Positions 21,546 through 32,241 of a DNA stretch of 64,000 nucleotides are shown here, in pieces (the stretch's first letter is position 1; every line of letters begins with the position of its first letter). The stretch comes from Haematococcus lacustris (taxonomy: Eukaryota; Chlorophyta; Chlorophyceae; Chlamydomonadales; Haematococcaceae). The stretch spans positions 141,501-205,500 of the forward strand of contig JASKMD010000012.1 in the NCBI GenBank assembly GCA_030144725.1, in the 5' to 3' direction. The translations under genes and the position numbers were made by a program. The notes below the pieces were generated by a model. That model had not been told where the DNA came from, did no database searches, and saw nothing but the letters and a program-made list of their open reading frames with translations.

Positions 21546-22344
21546 TCACGGTGCAGCGCCTGCTGCGGCCACCAGGGAGGCGCCCTGCTGCTGCAACTGA
21601 CGCAGCTTATGAAAGTGTGACAGGGCAGCGGAAGGGGCCCTGGTGGGGCCGTGCTGGGAAGCAGTCCTGCTGCTCCCACCACTGACCACATGGGGAGATG
21701 AGAACATACAGGGCGGTTGAGCGGCCAGCTGGTGCAAGCCGTCCATAGCACCACTGCTGTGTGCCAGGGGCATGGGCACCTGGCTCGGCAGCGATGCTGG
21801 TTGTCGCTGCGGCTCGTTGCTGGTCCCACCTGTGGCTGACTCAAGGGAGGGGGCTGCGGGGGGCGCCGCCTCGCTGTTTGATGTGCAGCCAGTGCCTAGA
21901 GGGGCAGCCACTGTGGTTTGCAGCTGGGCAGCAGCCTCCTGCTGCAGGCCCCTCAGGCGCATCAATTTCTGCTGCAGGCTGGATGAGGTCAGGCGCGAGG
22001 GCCTGCGGAGAACCCACACCAAATGCGTGCACCGCACTGACATGCTGCAGTGCGTTTGGCCCCCACTGTGCTGCTGCTGCTGCTATTCCCTGTCGTACTC
22101 ACTTGGAGTGTGCAACCTCCAGAGTAGAGGGTGGTGGCTGCACATACAGCCCCGCCACCACATCAGTCCCAGCCCCTGTGCGCTGGCTTCCTGCTGCCAA
22201 ATAAGGCAAAGGGTGGCAGCGCCAGTGGGTAATCCAGCAAGAGCAGGAAGTCAAAGGCGCCAAACCTGAGTCGCCCATGGATGCTCGGCCCCAGCTGAGC
22301 ACTGGAGCCCGCGTGCCGAGGGTATGCAGCGGCGCGCTGGTCAT
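21546..22344 (-). CDS. Hypothetical protein, two exons
   Basis: Exon 1 runs from ATG 22344 (MTSAPLHTLGTRAPVLSWGR) to a good donor, GTGAGTACG, after TLEVAHSK (about 22103). Exon 2 begins after TTCTCCGCAG (about 22003) with SRLTSSSLQQKLMRLRGLQQ, a likely short coiled coil, followed by Ser/Ala/Pro-rich sequence and a second helical stretch, LSHFHKLRQLQQQG. The stop is at 21546. No family recognised, and the gene may continue differently if further introns exist. Its 3' flank is occupied by the family 2 fragment. Confidence 0.4.
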
Positions 22345-22755
22345 CTTGTGAGTGCCTGGGCAAGGGTAGCGGTTAAGATACTAGTATAGCAAGCGCAATA
22401 GTGGGTGAAATGGGTCTGCGAAAAGATGGACACGTATACACTTTCAACTGTATGTTTAGGCGTGCATGTTTTTTACTAATTTGAGGTCTGAGAGGACGAT
22501 ATTGGCTGGCATATAGATATTGGACGGCTGGCATCTGGGTCTGTACCATTTGTACCGGAACTATATGTCATGTATAAAGAACCTGGAAAAACAGGAAAAA
22601 CAAGGAAAAACAGGGAAAAAGCAGGAAATTAGTTTGCGCCACAGTTAGCGAAGCGAGTTAGGGAAATGCAGCGAAACAGACAGTGTAGACGTAATCGTAA
22701 TGCCTCGGACAGTTAGGTTTACAAGCCGCCAGAACCAAGTCAGGCGCAGCGGAAC

Positions 22756-23572
22756 ATGCAGGCCAACGGCTCAGCGCACTGGGCCAACAACCACAACTAC
22801 ACATGGCACGCAAAGAAGGTCAAACGGCATACCTTGATGAGGGGTGTGTTCGCTGCGGGGTTAGAGGCGGGCGCGGTCCGAAGTGGTGGAGGCGCGGCTC
22901 GTCACGCAAATCGAGGCTTGGGTGGAGGCCTGCAGCAAGAGGGCGCTGCTCGCCAGCTTGCTGTTGGGCCTCATGGTGCGCGACTCCTTCACACGCGTCA
23001 CTGCACTTGCGGATGGCCAGGAGCTCTTGGAGGAAATCCCTGCTGACGACGCGGTCATCCCGGACTTTGCGGAGCGCAACCTGTACCTGCAGCTCGGCCG
23101 CGGTGTGCCTCCTCCCGGACTGCACTCTCGGCCCAGCGCAGCTGTGGAGGATGTCCTGACCGCGTACCCGACCCTCAGCGACGAGCTCAACGTTGTACCT
23201 CGCTATCCGCACGACTGCAACACCGTCGACGATGTGGGCCAGAAGCTGGAGACTAGCTTTGCCAACAGCCTCACCGAGCTCTTCAAGCGCAGAGTTGGGC
23301 AAGCGGTGGCTCTGGCTGGAGCCAGGGTCATCGCTGGCTCACACGAGCACCAGCGCCGCTTTGGGCTGCCCGTGGATGGCAGTCCAGCCTGGACTGAGCG
23401 TCAGCGCAGCTGGGTGGTGCGGAGTGTGTGGGGGAAGGTGGTGACCTGGCTAGAGGGTCAGGGTCAGGGTGGGGTGGTGCCTACTGAGGCCATGCGGTAT
23501 GAGGTGGCCAGGCAGCGGAGGTTGCTGGGGGTGGGTCAGGGGGTGGTGGTGAACAAAGCCTGGCCAATTTGA
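22756..23572 (+). pseudogene. Fanzor nuclease gene 5' fragment, copy C
   Basis: Nearly identical to 16515-17322 of copy B, including the same 8-bp deletion that separates the MQANG frame from the VVEARLVTQ frame. The coding match ends at GVVVNKAW, after which unrelated sequence gives a quick stop at 23570-23572. RuvC-I, RuvC-II and RuvC-III are all absent. Confidence 0.85.
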
Positions 23573-23671
23573 GTTCTGCGAGGACGACACGGGTCTGCTG
23601 GCATTTGGGTCTATAACATTTGTACCGGAACTATATGTCCTGTATAAAGAACCAGGTATAAAGAACCAGGA

Positions 23672-23802
23672 TAGAGTGTGCATAGGGTAGGATAGGGCTC
23701 TATCGACTCCTCGGGTTAGAGACCTAGGTTAGGGACACACACCGGTCCCTGACTCCTGTGGAGAAGTGTAGGGGCTTCAGGATAGGGAAACAGGACGGCC
23801 TG
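23672..23802 (+). ncRNA. Candidate omega-RNA/fRNA at right end of copy C
   Basis: Keeps the GATAG/CTATC, AGGGAC/GTCCCT and distal portions of the shared right end but lacks the proximal CCCCT/AGGGG stem. It also loses a few bases after GGGGCTTCA, so the third stem is shortened. Ends GGACGGCCTG at 23802; the flank begins CGAGGACGATATTGC. Confidence 0.45.
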
Positions 23803-24290
23803 CGAGGACGATATTGCAAGCCCATGCGCCCATGAACGCTAATCAATCCCATGAGCGCCCATGAGCGCTAGTCAATGAACATTTCGGCCTGCTATGCTTT
23901 TTCGGATGACAACAGCACTTTCATAGGCACAGAGCTGAGGTTGGCTTTGTGATAGTAAATATAAACGGTCGCGCCCTATGTGCCCTGTGCATTGAACGTG
24001 TTATGTAAATACAAACGGTCGCGCCCTAGTGCCCAGTGACATATGCTGCACCAGGGCTGCTTCCAGCCTATATAGACTGAAGGATCCACCAATTAGGATG
24101 CACCAGAAGCAGCAGCACAAGCTGAAGAAGCAGCAGCACCAGCTGCCAGCAGGAATTATTCTCATTGATGCAAGCTCACATGAGGTTTGCGAATCACTCG
24201 AAATCGCGACCCACGCCGGCACGGACATTGGGATCAGTACGAGTCCATGATGCCCGTGACGCCACCATCAACGCGCACCTCAGCCTGATA
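23803..24290. other. Right flank of copy C; small direct repeat; possible exon
   Basis: Two tandem copies of an AAACGGTCGCGCCCTA-containing segment lie at about 23955-23990 and 24006-24040. A plus-strand frame at 24094-24250 (MHQKQQHKLKKQQHQLPAGI, then ILIDASSHEVCESLEIAT) could be a short exon, but nothing around it supports a gene. Confidence 0.4.
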
Positions 24291-24608
24291 CCGTAGGGTT
24301 TCGTGATGCCGCAGTCCAGACCTGCGCTCTGCGTACAGGTGCGGCCTGACTTCATCACACCGCCCTTGTGCTGCGCTGGTCGTAGTGCCAGCCCTGGTCG
24401 TGACGTCGCCAGCAGCGTGTCAGCTAGCATAACGACAACCACCAGACAGCAGCTCATGGAGCAAGCAGGCTCGGACCGCAGCCAGCACATCTGATACTCA
24501 GGCCACGCTGCAGCAGCTACAGGGCCAGCAGCGCAGCGGTAGGCACACAGGGAGTGCTGCACCTGATCCGGCTGCCCTGCCTAGAGTGGCCCAGCCTGCC
24601 CCAAGGCA

Positions 24609-24907
24609 GTGCAGACCCCAGTCAGGCGAGCTGCACGGCCCTGCTGGGTGCAGGTGCACCGGGCGGAGGGACTGAGCGCTGAGCCGGCTGATGGGGCCGA
24701 GGTGTACTGCGCCCTCACAGCCGGGCCCTGCAGGTACACCCCCTGGTCCCTACCCCCTCACCCCCCTCATGCGCCCCTGAGCCTTGTGCGTGCTGGGTTC
24801 AGCCTCCCCCTCAACTGCCAGTGTCTGCCTCACTGCTGGGCGTGCCTCTGCCTTACTGCCTGCTGACACTGCTCCAGCTCTTGGTGCTGCCATGGGGGGC
24901 TGTGGCC

Positions 24908-24938
<31 letters not shown>

Positions 24939-27900
24939 CAGTCTGGTGTGTCAGTTCCCCCCGCTCCCCCCCAGGCAGGCTGTAATGGCCTAGGTGGTGC
25001 TGCTGCTGCTGCTGCTGCTGCTGCTGTGCGGCTCCAGGTTCACCACTGCCAGTGTGCGGCGCTGCAGCCAGCCTTGCTGGGGCCGCCGGCAGCCTGAGTT
25101 TGATGCGCCCCAGGCCACTCCAGGTGAGGGCTGCAGACCTGCACGAGTTGGGGGCGGCAGGGGGGCAGGGCGAGTGGGGGGGGAGCTGGTGGACCGCACC
25201 CTAACCCGCACCCTCACCCTCAGCTGCTGCACCCCCTGGTTAGGAGCTGGCTCCGCCCCTGGGGGCCTGGGCCCCCCCCAGCCGCACGTGGCTGCAGTGG
25301 CCAGCAGCGAGGTGTTTGCGCTGCGCTGGGACGACCTGCTGGTGGCCAAGGGCCGCTTGGCGCTGGCGCTGCGCTGCCCCACCACCTCCGCCTCACGCTC
25401 GGCAGCGGCCAGTGTGGGCTGGGCCCACGACTACTGTGAGCTGGGCCAGGTGAGGCGCAGGGCAGCTGGGGGAGGGGCGCGGCTGCAGGCCCGGATGCTG
25501 CCCACTGGCGGCTGCTGCGGCTCATCCTGCAGCCCAGGCTGGTCAACAGGAACTGGCGCCAGGCCTTGAAGAGCAAGCCCCCCCGGCCCCTTTGACCCTG
25601 GCCTCCCCCACCTGCCCCCCCTTGCCTCCTCCCCCCCCTCACCCACCCACAGGCCCAGCTTGACGTGTGTGACGACCCTGTGCTGCTAGAGGCGCTTTTG
25701 GGGGGCGCCTGCCTGCTGCTGGCGCTGCCGCTGCATGCACCAGGGGCCTCCCCCCCACTCTCCAGGGTGGGCTGCAGCCTGGGCAGTGCTGCCTGGCTCA
25801 CGCCGCCCCCCCATGGCCCTGGGGCCAGCAGCGCCCCACACCCTCCCCCGCCTGCCCTCAGCGGGGCGCCTGCCTGGGCTGACACCAAGCTGCAGGGGGC
25901 AGGTGAAGGGGGGCTGGCCGGCAGCGGGGCTGGCAGCAGTCCGGGGAGGAGGCGGCGTGGGCCGGGGGCGCCCTTGCATGCAGCAGCGCACCTGCTGCAC
26001 CGCCTGGCTGCCTCAATTACCCACCCCCACCCCCACCCTCCACCTCACCCCTTAAGGCAACATAACTGGCAGCAGGGTGAGAAGCAGGGGCAGGGCCTGG
26101 GCTCAGCAGCAGGGGATGCACCTCAGCGGACCGCCCACCCCCCTCCTGACCCCCCACCCCCAGCCAACCCCCCTGCCAGGGCTAGCTTTGACGCCGGCAG
26201 TGTGTGCGGCAGCGTGTGCAGCAGCAGCAGCAGTGAAGGCAGCCAGGCCAGCAGCAGCAGTGGGGGCTGGCAGCTGCCCGGCGCCCCCCCCGCCTCCCCC
26301 TGGGTGCGTCTGCCAGGCGACAGGCCGCAGGCCGCAGGGGGCCGAGGGGAGGGGGGGGAGCTGCAGGCCGCAGCCGGGGCCGCCCTGAGCGCTGCCAGCA
26401 GGGTGGGGGCTGCCGGTCCCTCTGGTGTGCTGGTGCTCAGCTGCTGGCTGCAGGCACAAGGCCTGGGGCATCCCCCTGCGGGTGAGGCTGAGGGGTAGGG
26501 GCAGGGGCAGGGGCAGGGGCAGGGGCAGGGGCAGGGGCAGGGGCAGGGGCAGGGGCAGGGGCAGGGGCAGGGGCAGGGGCAGGGGCAGGGGCAGGGGCAG
26601 GGGCAGGGGCAGGGGCAGGGGCAGGGGCAGGGGCAGGGGCAGGGGCAGGGGCAGGGGCAGGGGCAGGGGCAGGGGCAGGGGCAGGGGCAGGGGCAGGGGC
26701 AGGGGCAGGGGCAGGGGCAGGGGCAGGGGCAGGGGCAGGGGCAGGGGCAGGGGCAGGGGCAGGGGCAGGGGCAGGGGCAGGGGCAGGGGCAGGGGCAGGG
26801 GCAGGGGCAGGGGCAGGGGCAGGGGCAGGGGCAGGGGCAGGGGCAGGGGCAGGGGCAGGGGCAGGGGCAGGGGCAGGGGCAGGGGCAGGGGCAGGGGCAG
26901 GGGCAGGGGCAGGGGCAGGGGCAGGGGCAGGGGCAGGGGCAGGGGCAGGGGCAGGGGCAGGGGCAGGGGCAGGGGCAGGGGCAGGGGCAGGGGCAGGGGC
27001 AGGGGCAGGGGCAGGGGCAGGGGCAGGGGCAGGGGCAGGGGCAGGGGCAGGGGCAGGGGCAGGGGCAGGGGCAGGGGCAGGGGCAGGGGCAGGGGCAGGG
27101 GCAGGGGCAGGGGCAGGGGCAGGGGCAGGGGCAGGGGCAGGGGCAGGGGCAGGGGCAGGGGCAGGGGCAGGGGCAGGGGCAGGGGCAGGGGCAGGGGCAG
27201 GGGCAGGGGCAGGGGCAGGGGCAGGGGCAGGGGCAGGGGCAGGGGCAGGGGCAGGGGCAGGGGCAGGGGCAGGGGCAGGGGCAGGGGCAGGGGCAGGGGC
27301 AGGGGCAGGGGCAGGGGCAGGGGCAGGGGCAGGGGCAGGGGCAGGGGCAGGGGCAGGGGCAGGGGCAGGGGCAGGGGCAGGGGCAGGGGCAGGGGCAGGG
27401 GCAGGGGCAGGGGCAGGGGCAGGGGCAGGGGCAGGGGCAGGGGCAGGGGCAGGGGCAGGGGCAGGGGCAGGGGCAGGGGCAGGGGCAGGGGCAGGGGCAG
27501 GGGCAGGGGCAGGGGCAGGGGCAGGGGCAGGGGCAGGGGCAGGGGCAGGGGCAGGGGCAGGGGCAGGGGCAGGGGCAGGGGCAGGGGCAGGGGCAGGGGC
27601 AGGGGCAGGGGCAGGGGCAGGGGCAGGGGCAGGGGCAGGGGCAGGGGCAGGGGCAGGGGCAGGGGCAGGGGCAGGGGCAGGGGCAGGGGCAGGGGCAGGG
27701 GCAGGGGCAGGGGCAGGGGCAGGGGCAGGGGCAGGGGCAGGGGTGTGTTGCTGTGTAGTGCTTGTGGGCTGAGAGCGGCTCCTAAGGCGCTGGCCCCCAG
27801 CCGAGCTCCATGCTGCCCCTGCCTGCCCCTGGCCGCCCGCCGCCCGTGCAGTCCCCCCCCGTGAGGGCGCGCCCAGCAGCCTGCCCCCGGAGCTGCAGCC

Positions 27901-29290
27901 GGGGATGAGCCTGGACGCGCGCTGGCTGCCGCCCAGCTCCTGCCTGCACTCGCCCCTAGCCCACCTGTACTGCCAGCCCTGCGCCTGCCTGCTGCGCCTC
28001 AGGTCAGGCGGGGCGGGGCCAGGCAGGGCCAGGGGAGGTCAGGGCTGCCTGGATGGAGGACAGGAGGGGCAGGGGTAGGGGCAGGGGCAGGAGTAGGGGT
28101 AGGGTAAGGGTGAGCCCCAACCTTGGGTTCCTGCCGCCAGCCGCCCCTGCCCTTGCTGCAGGCTGATCAGTGCACGCGGGCTGCGCTCTGCTGCTGCTGC
28201 TGCCCCCCACCTCCCTGACACTGCTGCTGGACCGCCGGAGCCGGCACCCGCCTGCGCCCCGTGCGCCTGGTGGCAGCAGCAGCAGCAGCGCGGGGGTGTG
28301 GGGCCTGGGTCAGGCTGCAGAGGGCAGTGCAGGGCGGGGTGGCAAGGCCAGCAAGGCCCAAGGACCTGGCGAGGTGAGCAGGGCAGGGGGCCTCAGGGGG
28401 GGTGGGGCCGGGGGCAGCAGCAAACAGGTCCAGGGCAAGAGGAGGGCAACCAGAGGGCACGCCGCATTAGGATGAGCCGCTGCCTTTGTCAGTGTCCTGC
28501 CCGCCTGCTGCCTGCCTGCCTGCCTGCTGCCAGGGCAGTGGCCCGCACCTGAGCGCCAAGCTGGCCAAGGCTGCAGGGGGCCTGATGGCGCGCTTCCGCA
28601 GCCATGCCCCTACCCCCCCCACCCGCCCCGGCTCAGCAGGGGCCAGGGCTGCAGGGCCCCCCCCCCTTGCCCGCCCCCTCGCTGGCTGCTCCCGCTGCAG
28701 CCTGGCCGCACCTCAGCCACCACCAGCACTCCGGCAGCAGTCCCCCGCGCCTGGTGGCAGCAGCCCCCTGCCCGGGCCTTGGGGACAGCAGGGAGGGGGG
28801 CTGGGAGGGGGCCGGACCCAGCCTGCCCCCCTCACAGGCCAGCTCCCCGCCCTTGAGCCGCCAGCCCTCCTTCACCCCCAGCCTCCTCTCACGCACCAGT
28901 GCGGGGCCGGGGGCAGCAGCCGGGCGCAACCCTAGGCCCAGCAGCAGGCGGCGGCCTAGGCCTTGCCTTGGGTGCTGGGCCTGGCTGGGGGGTCACCCTG
29001 GGGGGAGGGGGGGAGGGTCAGGGGGAGGGGGGCAGCCAGGCCACCGGTCAGCAGCCATCAAGCCGGGGCGTGGCAGGGGGCAGCAGCGCCTCCCACCACC
29101 CGCACCACCGCCCGGCGTCCGCAAGCGTGGATGGCGTGGTGAGGGGGTGGGAAGTGCTGGGCGCTGCTCAGTCTGACCCCTGCCCCCCTGGGCCCCCTGC
29201 TGACCTGGTGCCTGCCCCCCTTGACTGCAGCTGAGCGCTCTTGAGGACGCAGGTTTCAGCAGCCGCACTGACAAGATGGCCCCGGTGGCA
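24609..29290 (+). CDS. C2-domain-like protein, partial (runs into gap)
   Basis: A plus-strand multi-exon gene. About 24648-24735 reads VQVHRAEGLSAEPADGAEVY then CALTAGPCR, the opening strand and loop pattern of a C2 domain. About 25027-25121 (RFTTASVRRCSQPCWGRRQP) and 25286-25449 (FALRWDDLLVAKGRLALALR) continue it, and 25653 onward reads LDVCDDPVLLEALLGGACLL. A long Ser/Pro-rich exon ends near 26480 at a GTGAGG donor; the following intron holds the (GGGGCA)n array. Later exons: about 27846-28000 (LPPELQPGMSLDARWLPPSS), about 28550-28900 (LSAKLAKAAGGLMARFRSHA) and 29230-29290 (LSALEDAGFSSRTDK). Both ends are unresolved: the 5' start is not identified and the 3' end enters the 500-N gap. C2 domains bind Ca2+ or phospholipid, but the acidic Ca2+ loops are not clearly visible here, so function is open. 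Confidence 0.5.
26497..27743 (+). repeat. (GGGGCA)n array, about 208 units
   Basis: 1247 bp of AGGGGC hexamers without a visible interruption between 26503 and 27739. It lies in an intron of the C2-like gene, G-rich on the coding strand, so the pre-mRNA would contain (GGGGCA)n, capable of G-quadruplex formation. The long Arg-Gly frame across it is a by-product of the repeat. Confidence 0.98.
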
Positions 29291-29790
29291 NNNNNNNNNN
29301 NNNNNNNNNNNNNNNNNNNNNNNNNNNNNNNNNNNNNNNNNNNNNNNNNNNNNNNNNNNNNNNNNNNNNNNNNNNNNNNNNNNNNNNNNNNNNNNNNNNN
29401 NNNNNNNNNNNNNNNNNNNNNNNNNNNNNNNNNNNNNNNNNNNNNNNNNNNNNNNNNNNNNNNNNNNNNNNNNNNNNNNNNNNNNNNNNNNNNNNNNNNN
29501 NNNNNNNNNNNNNNNNNNNNNNNNNNNNNNNNNNNNNNNNNNNNNNNNNNNNNNNNNNNNNNNNNNNNNNNNNNNNNNNNNNNNNNNNNNNNNNNNNNNN
29601 NNNNNNNNNNNNNNNNNNNNNNNNNNNNNNNNNNNNNNNNNNNNNNNNNNNNNNNNNNNNNNNNNNNNNNNNNNNNNNNNNNNNNNNNNNNNNNNNNNNN
29701 NNNNNNNNNNNNNNNNNNNNNNNNNNNNNNNNNNNNNNNNNNNNNNNNNNNNNNNNNNNNNNNNNNNNNNNNNNNNNNNNNNNNNNNNNN
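29291..29790. other. Assembly gap (500 N)
   Basis: A fixed-length placeholder, as at 2563-3062. It truncates the C2-like gene. Confidence 0.99.
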
Positions 29791-29849
29791 GGGGTCCCTT
29801 AGGAGGATAGCCTGTGCAAGGGATGTCTATAGATTATGGTTACCGCAGG

Positions 29850-30005
29850 TTACCGCACGATTACCGCAGGTTACCGCACGATGCACTTCACCTGATGTTC
29901 GAGTGTCCAGCCACTGACAGATTGCAGGCAGAATGCCAAGAAATTGAGTCCCATGTCAAAGCTGTGTGCACCTTGCTTTGTTTATGCAGCCATGCAAGTA
30001 GCTAG
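29850..30005 (+). pseudogene. LINE C-terminal fragment
   Basis: Encodes DALHLMFECPATDRLQAECQ, which resembles the DDAMHFIFECTATSSIREQ stretch of the LINE protein at 45811-48081, the Cys/His end typical of non-LTR retrotransposon proteins. Preceded by a small tandem repeat of GGTTACCGCACGATTACCGCA. Only the extreme C-terminus remains. Confidence 0.6.
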
Positions 30006-30060
30006 AGCTCCCAATGCCCAGCAGCCATGCCAGGCTGGTGGCTTATTGAGTTGTACCCCA

Positions 30061-30589
30061 TCAACAACAACTCACCGTCAGCGGTGTATATACGTATCTT
30101 TTGAACAAATCTTGGCCAGGGAGGAAGGTGAGCAGTGTGTCGTTGGGGCCAACCACAATGGTCAGCGTCACGCGAATGGCTGAGGGTTTGTCAGTGGCAT
30201 TGGCCGCAGGGCCGGTAACCTGGGCAGTCAGTGCAGGGGACGCGACATATCACAGCAGCCAATGCCGCCGGTGCAACTCATGTGGGCCAATCATAGCAAA
30301 TGAGGGAAAAGAAGCTGCGTGGACACTGCGGCCGAACTGCGTTCTCACCATCTGCAGGTGTCTAGCTGTGAAGCCGAGAGGCGCCTGAGATGTTGCAGCC
30401 TGCGACGCAAGAGCTTTGAGGCCAGCGACAGTGCGTGCCGCATCTGCGCGCAAGCAGTAAGGGCTCGGGCATCGGTTTGCGCCGAAGGTCAGCTGCTGAC
30501 AAGGGTCGGTTGCTGCCGAGGGTCGCTCGCTCACCCGCTGGGCCCACTGCAGCCAAGGCTAGCGTTATCAGCAGCGCGGCGGTGATCAT
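30061..30589 (-). CDS. Putative small secreted protein
   Basis: ATG at 30589 gives MITAALLITLALAAVGPAG, a good signal peptide, ending at a GTGAGC donor. A short intron of about 60 bp leads to LTFGANRCPSPYCLRADAAR and AAATSQ-type sequence, ending HLQM before GTGAGA (about 30355). A third exon after CTGCCCAG (about 30222) reads VTGPAANATDKPSAIRVTLT then IVVGPNDTLLTF, stopping at TGA 30061. A potential N-glycosylation site (NATD) is present. No family recognised. The exon chain is my inference from splice consensus and frame. Confidence 0.45.
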
Positions 30590-30879
30590 GGTACGGGAGT
30601 CACTCACGCTGCCCTACTTTGGTGCGCACATCGCGGCGATGTTAGGTGTCGCTCCAAATGTCACTCTCGGTACGTGCCTGACAGCTACGCTGGGACCTGG
30701 GCACATGGGACCAGGGCGCATGGGTTTGAGGAACCTTGCCCGCAATCATAGACACACTGGATGGGTACAATACCCCCCCCTGCCTACCCCCAGCTGTGAG
30801 ATGGCACGAGCCGTGAAGGGAAAGAGTCTGCGAACTTGCTACTTTTCACTCTACTCTTTGCGCATAACGCTTGCATCGA

Positions 30880-31127
30880 GGGCGGGGGCGGGGGCGGGGG
30901 CGGGGGCGGGGGCGGGGGCGGGGGGCGGGGGCGGGGGCGGGGGCGGGGGCGGGGGCGGGGGCGGGGGCGGGGGGCGGGGGCGGGGGCGGGGGCGGGGGCG
31001 GGGGCGGGGGCGGGGGCGGGGGCGGGGGCGGGGGCGGGGGCGGGGGCGGGGGCGGGGGCGGGGGCGGGGGCGGGGGCGGGGGCGGGGGCGGGGGGGCGGG
31101 GGCGGGGGCGGGGGCGGGGGCGGGGGC
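30880..31127 (+). repeat. (GGGGGC)n array, about 41 units
   Basis: 248 bp of GGGGGC with a few length variants (extra G near 30921, 30971 and 31091). It lies about 290 bp upstream of the secreted-protein ATG. Confidence 0.97.
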
Positions 31128-31570
31128 AGCGGTTCTGTGATCGTTGTGATCGTTCTTGCTGCGCCATCAGGCATTCATTGGCTGAGACACCCCGCCCCTG
31201 GTCGTAGTCATCAGCAACACCACTCTGATACAACCAACATTCGCAACGCTGAAGAGCCAAAACATGGCGTCCGTGCCTCAATAGCTCAGTCACGGTGGGT
31301 TCAGGCCGCTGCTCTGCCTTCCTCAGTCTTTAGCTCAAGCTAGCCAGCCCGCCACTGCCGAGCAACGAGTTGTCAAGCAGCACCGATGGCGTGCTGGGAT
31401 TATTGCTGTCTGGGTATGAGGACGCAGTGCGATGCCTGCCTGCATCCACTGTCTTGCCTACCAGTCTCAGTGGCAGGCGTGTGGGCTACGGCTGCTGCCC
31501 GTCATGGTGTGGGGCAGTGGGCCAGACGTGATGGCGCCAGGATGCATGACGGCTTGCCAGGTGAGGTGCA
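31128..31570. other. Intergenic, between PDK-like 3' end and the (GGGGGC)n array
   Basis: No coding exon or repeat identified. It should contain the 3' flank of the PDK-like gene (minus) and upstream sequence of the small secreted gene. Confidence 0.4.
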
Positions 31571-31578
31571 GGGCTGGA

Positions 31579-32200
31579 CTAGGACTGCTGCCAAGCATCA
31601 TCGTCCAGGCGCTTGAGGGTGAGGTAGCAGTCGGTACCGTACCCTGGGATGACCTGCTTAACAAAAGTCACGAAAACCACACCATCACACCATCACACAT
31701 CACACCATCACACATCACACCATCACACATGGCATCTTGTCACACCATGAATGCACTTGATCAAGCGGCCACCAGACAGCAGAGTTCCGCCTTCCACCCA
31801 TGACCCCACGACCCCTTCTGCCCCACCCCTGCCCCACCCCCGCCATCCTGCCTGCCCCTCTGGGCCCCCACCCCCTCCCCTGCTGCCCCTGCTCCTGCCA
31901 AAGCTCCCTACACGTCCCCCCCCACCACCTCCACCCACTGTTCCCCATCCCCACACCTGCAGCACCAGGTCACCTCCAAAGTAGCGGGCATGCAGGCGTG
32001 ACAGCGGCAGACCAAACCCCAGGCCGGCCATGCGGAAGCGGCCATCTGCCTGCAGGTCCCCCCCCGCCCCTGCTGCTGCCATCAACGCCTCCCCCTCCCC
32101 CTCCCCCACCCGCCCATTGACAGACCACATCTGCCCTCCCTCCTGTTGCTGCTGCTCCTGCTGCCACTGCTGCTGACGTGACAAGAGGGGAAGAGGAGGG

Positions 32201-32241
<41 letters not shown>

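Larger units (their letters stand above)
22571..23802 (+). mobile_element. Fanzor-bearing element, family 1, copy C (deleted, rearranged)
   Basis: The left end is TATAAAGAACCTGG plus A-rich iterations, and the 5' part of the nuclease gene follows to about 23566. Then come about 100 bp (23568-23665) that repeat the left flank of this same copy (22479-22585), a second left tip, TATAAAGAACCAGG, and directly the right-end block 23672-23802. So a minimal left-tip/right-end derivative sits next to a truncated longer copy. Confidence 0.8.

Noticed and set aside
26425..27864. 479-residue Arg-Gly repeat protein
   Set aside because: It is only the translation of the (GGGGCA)n array; all frames are open because the unit contains no stop.
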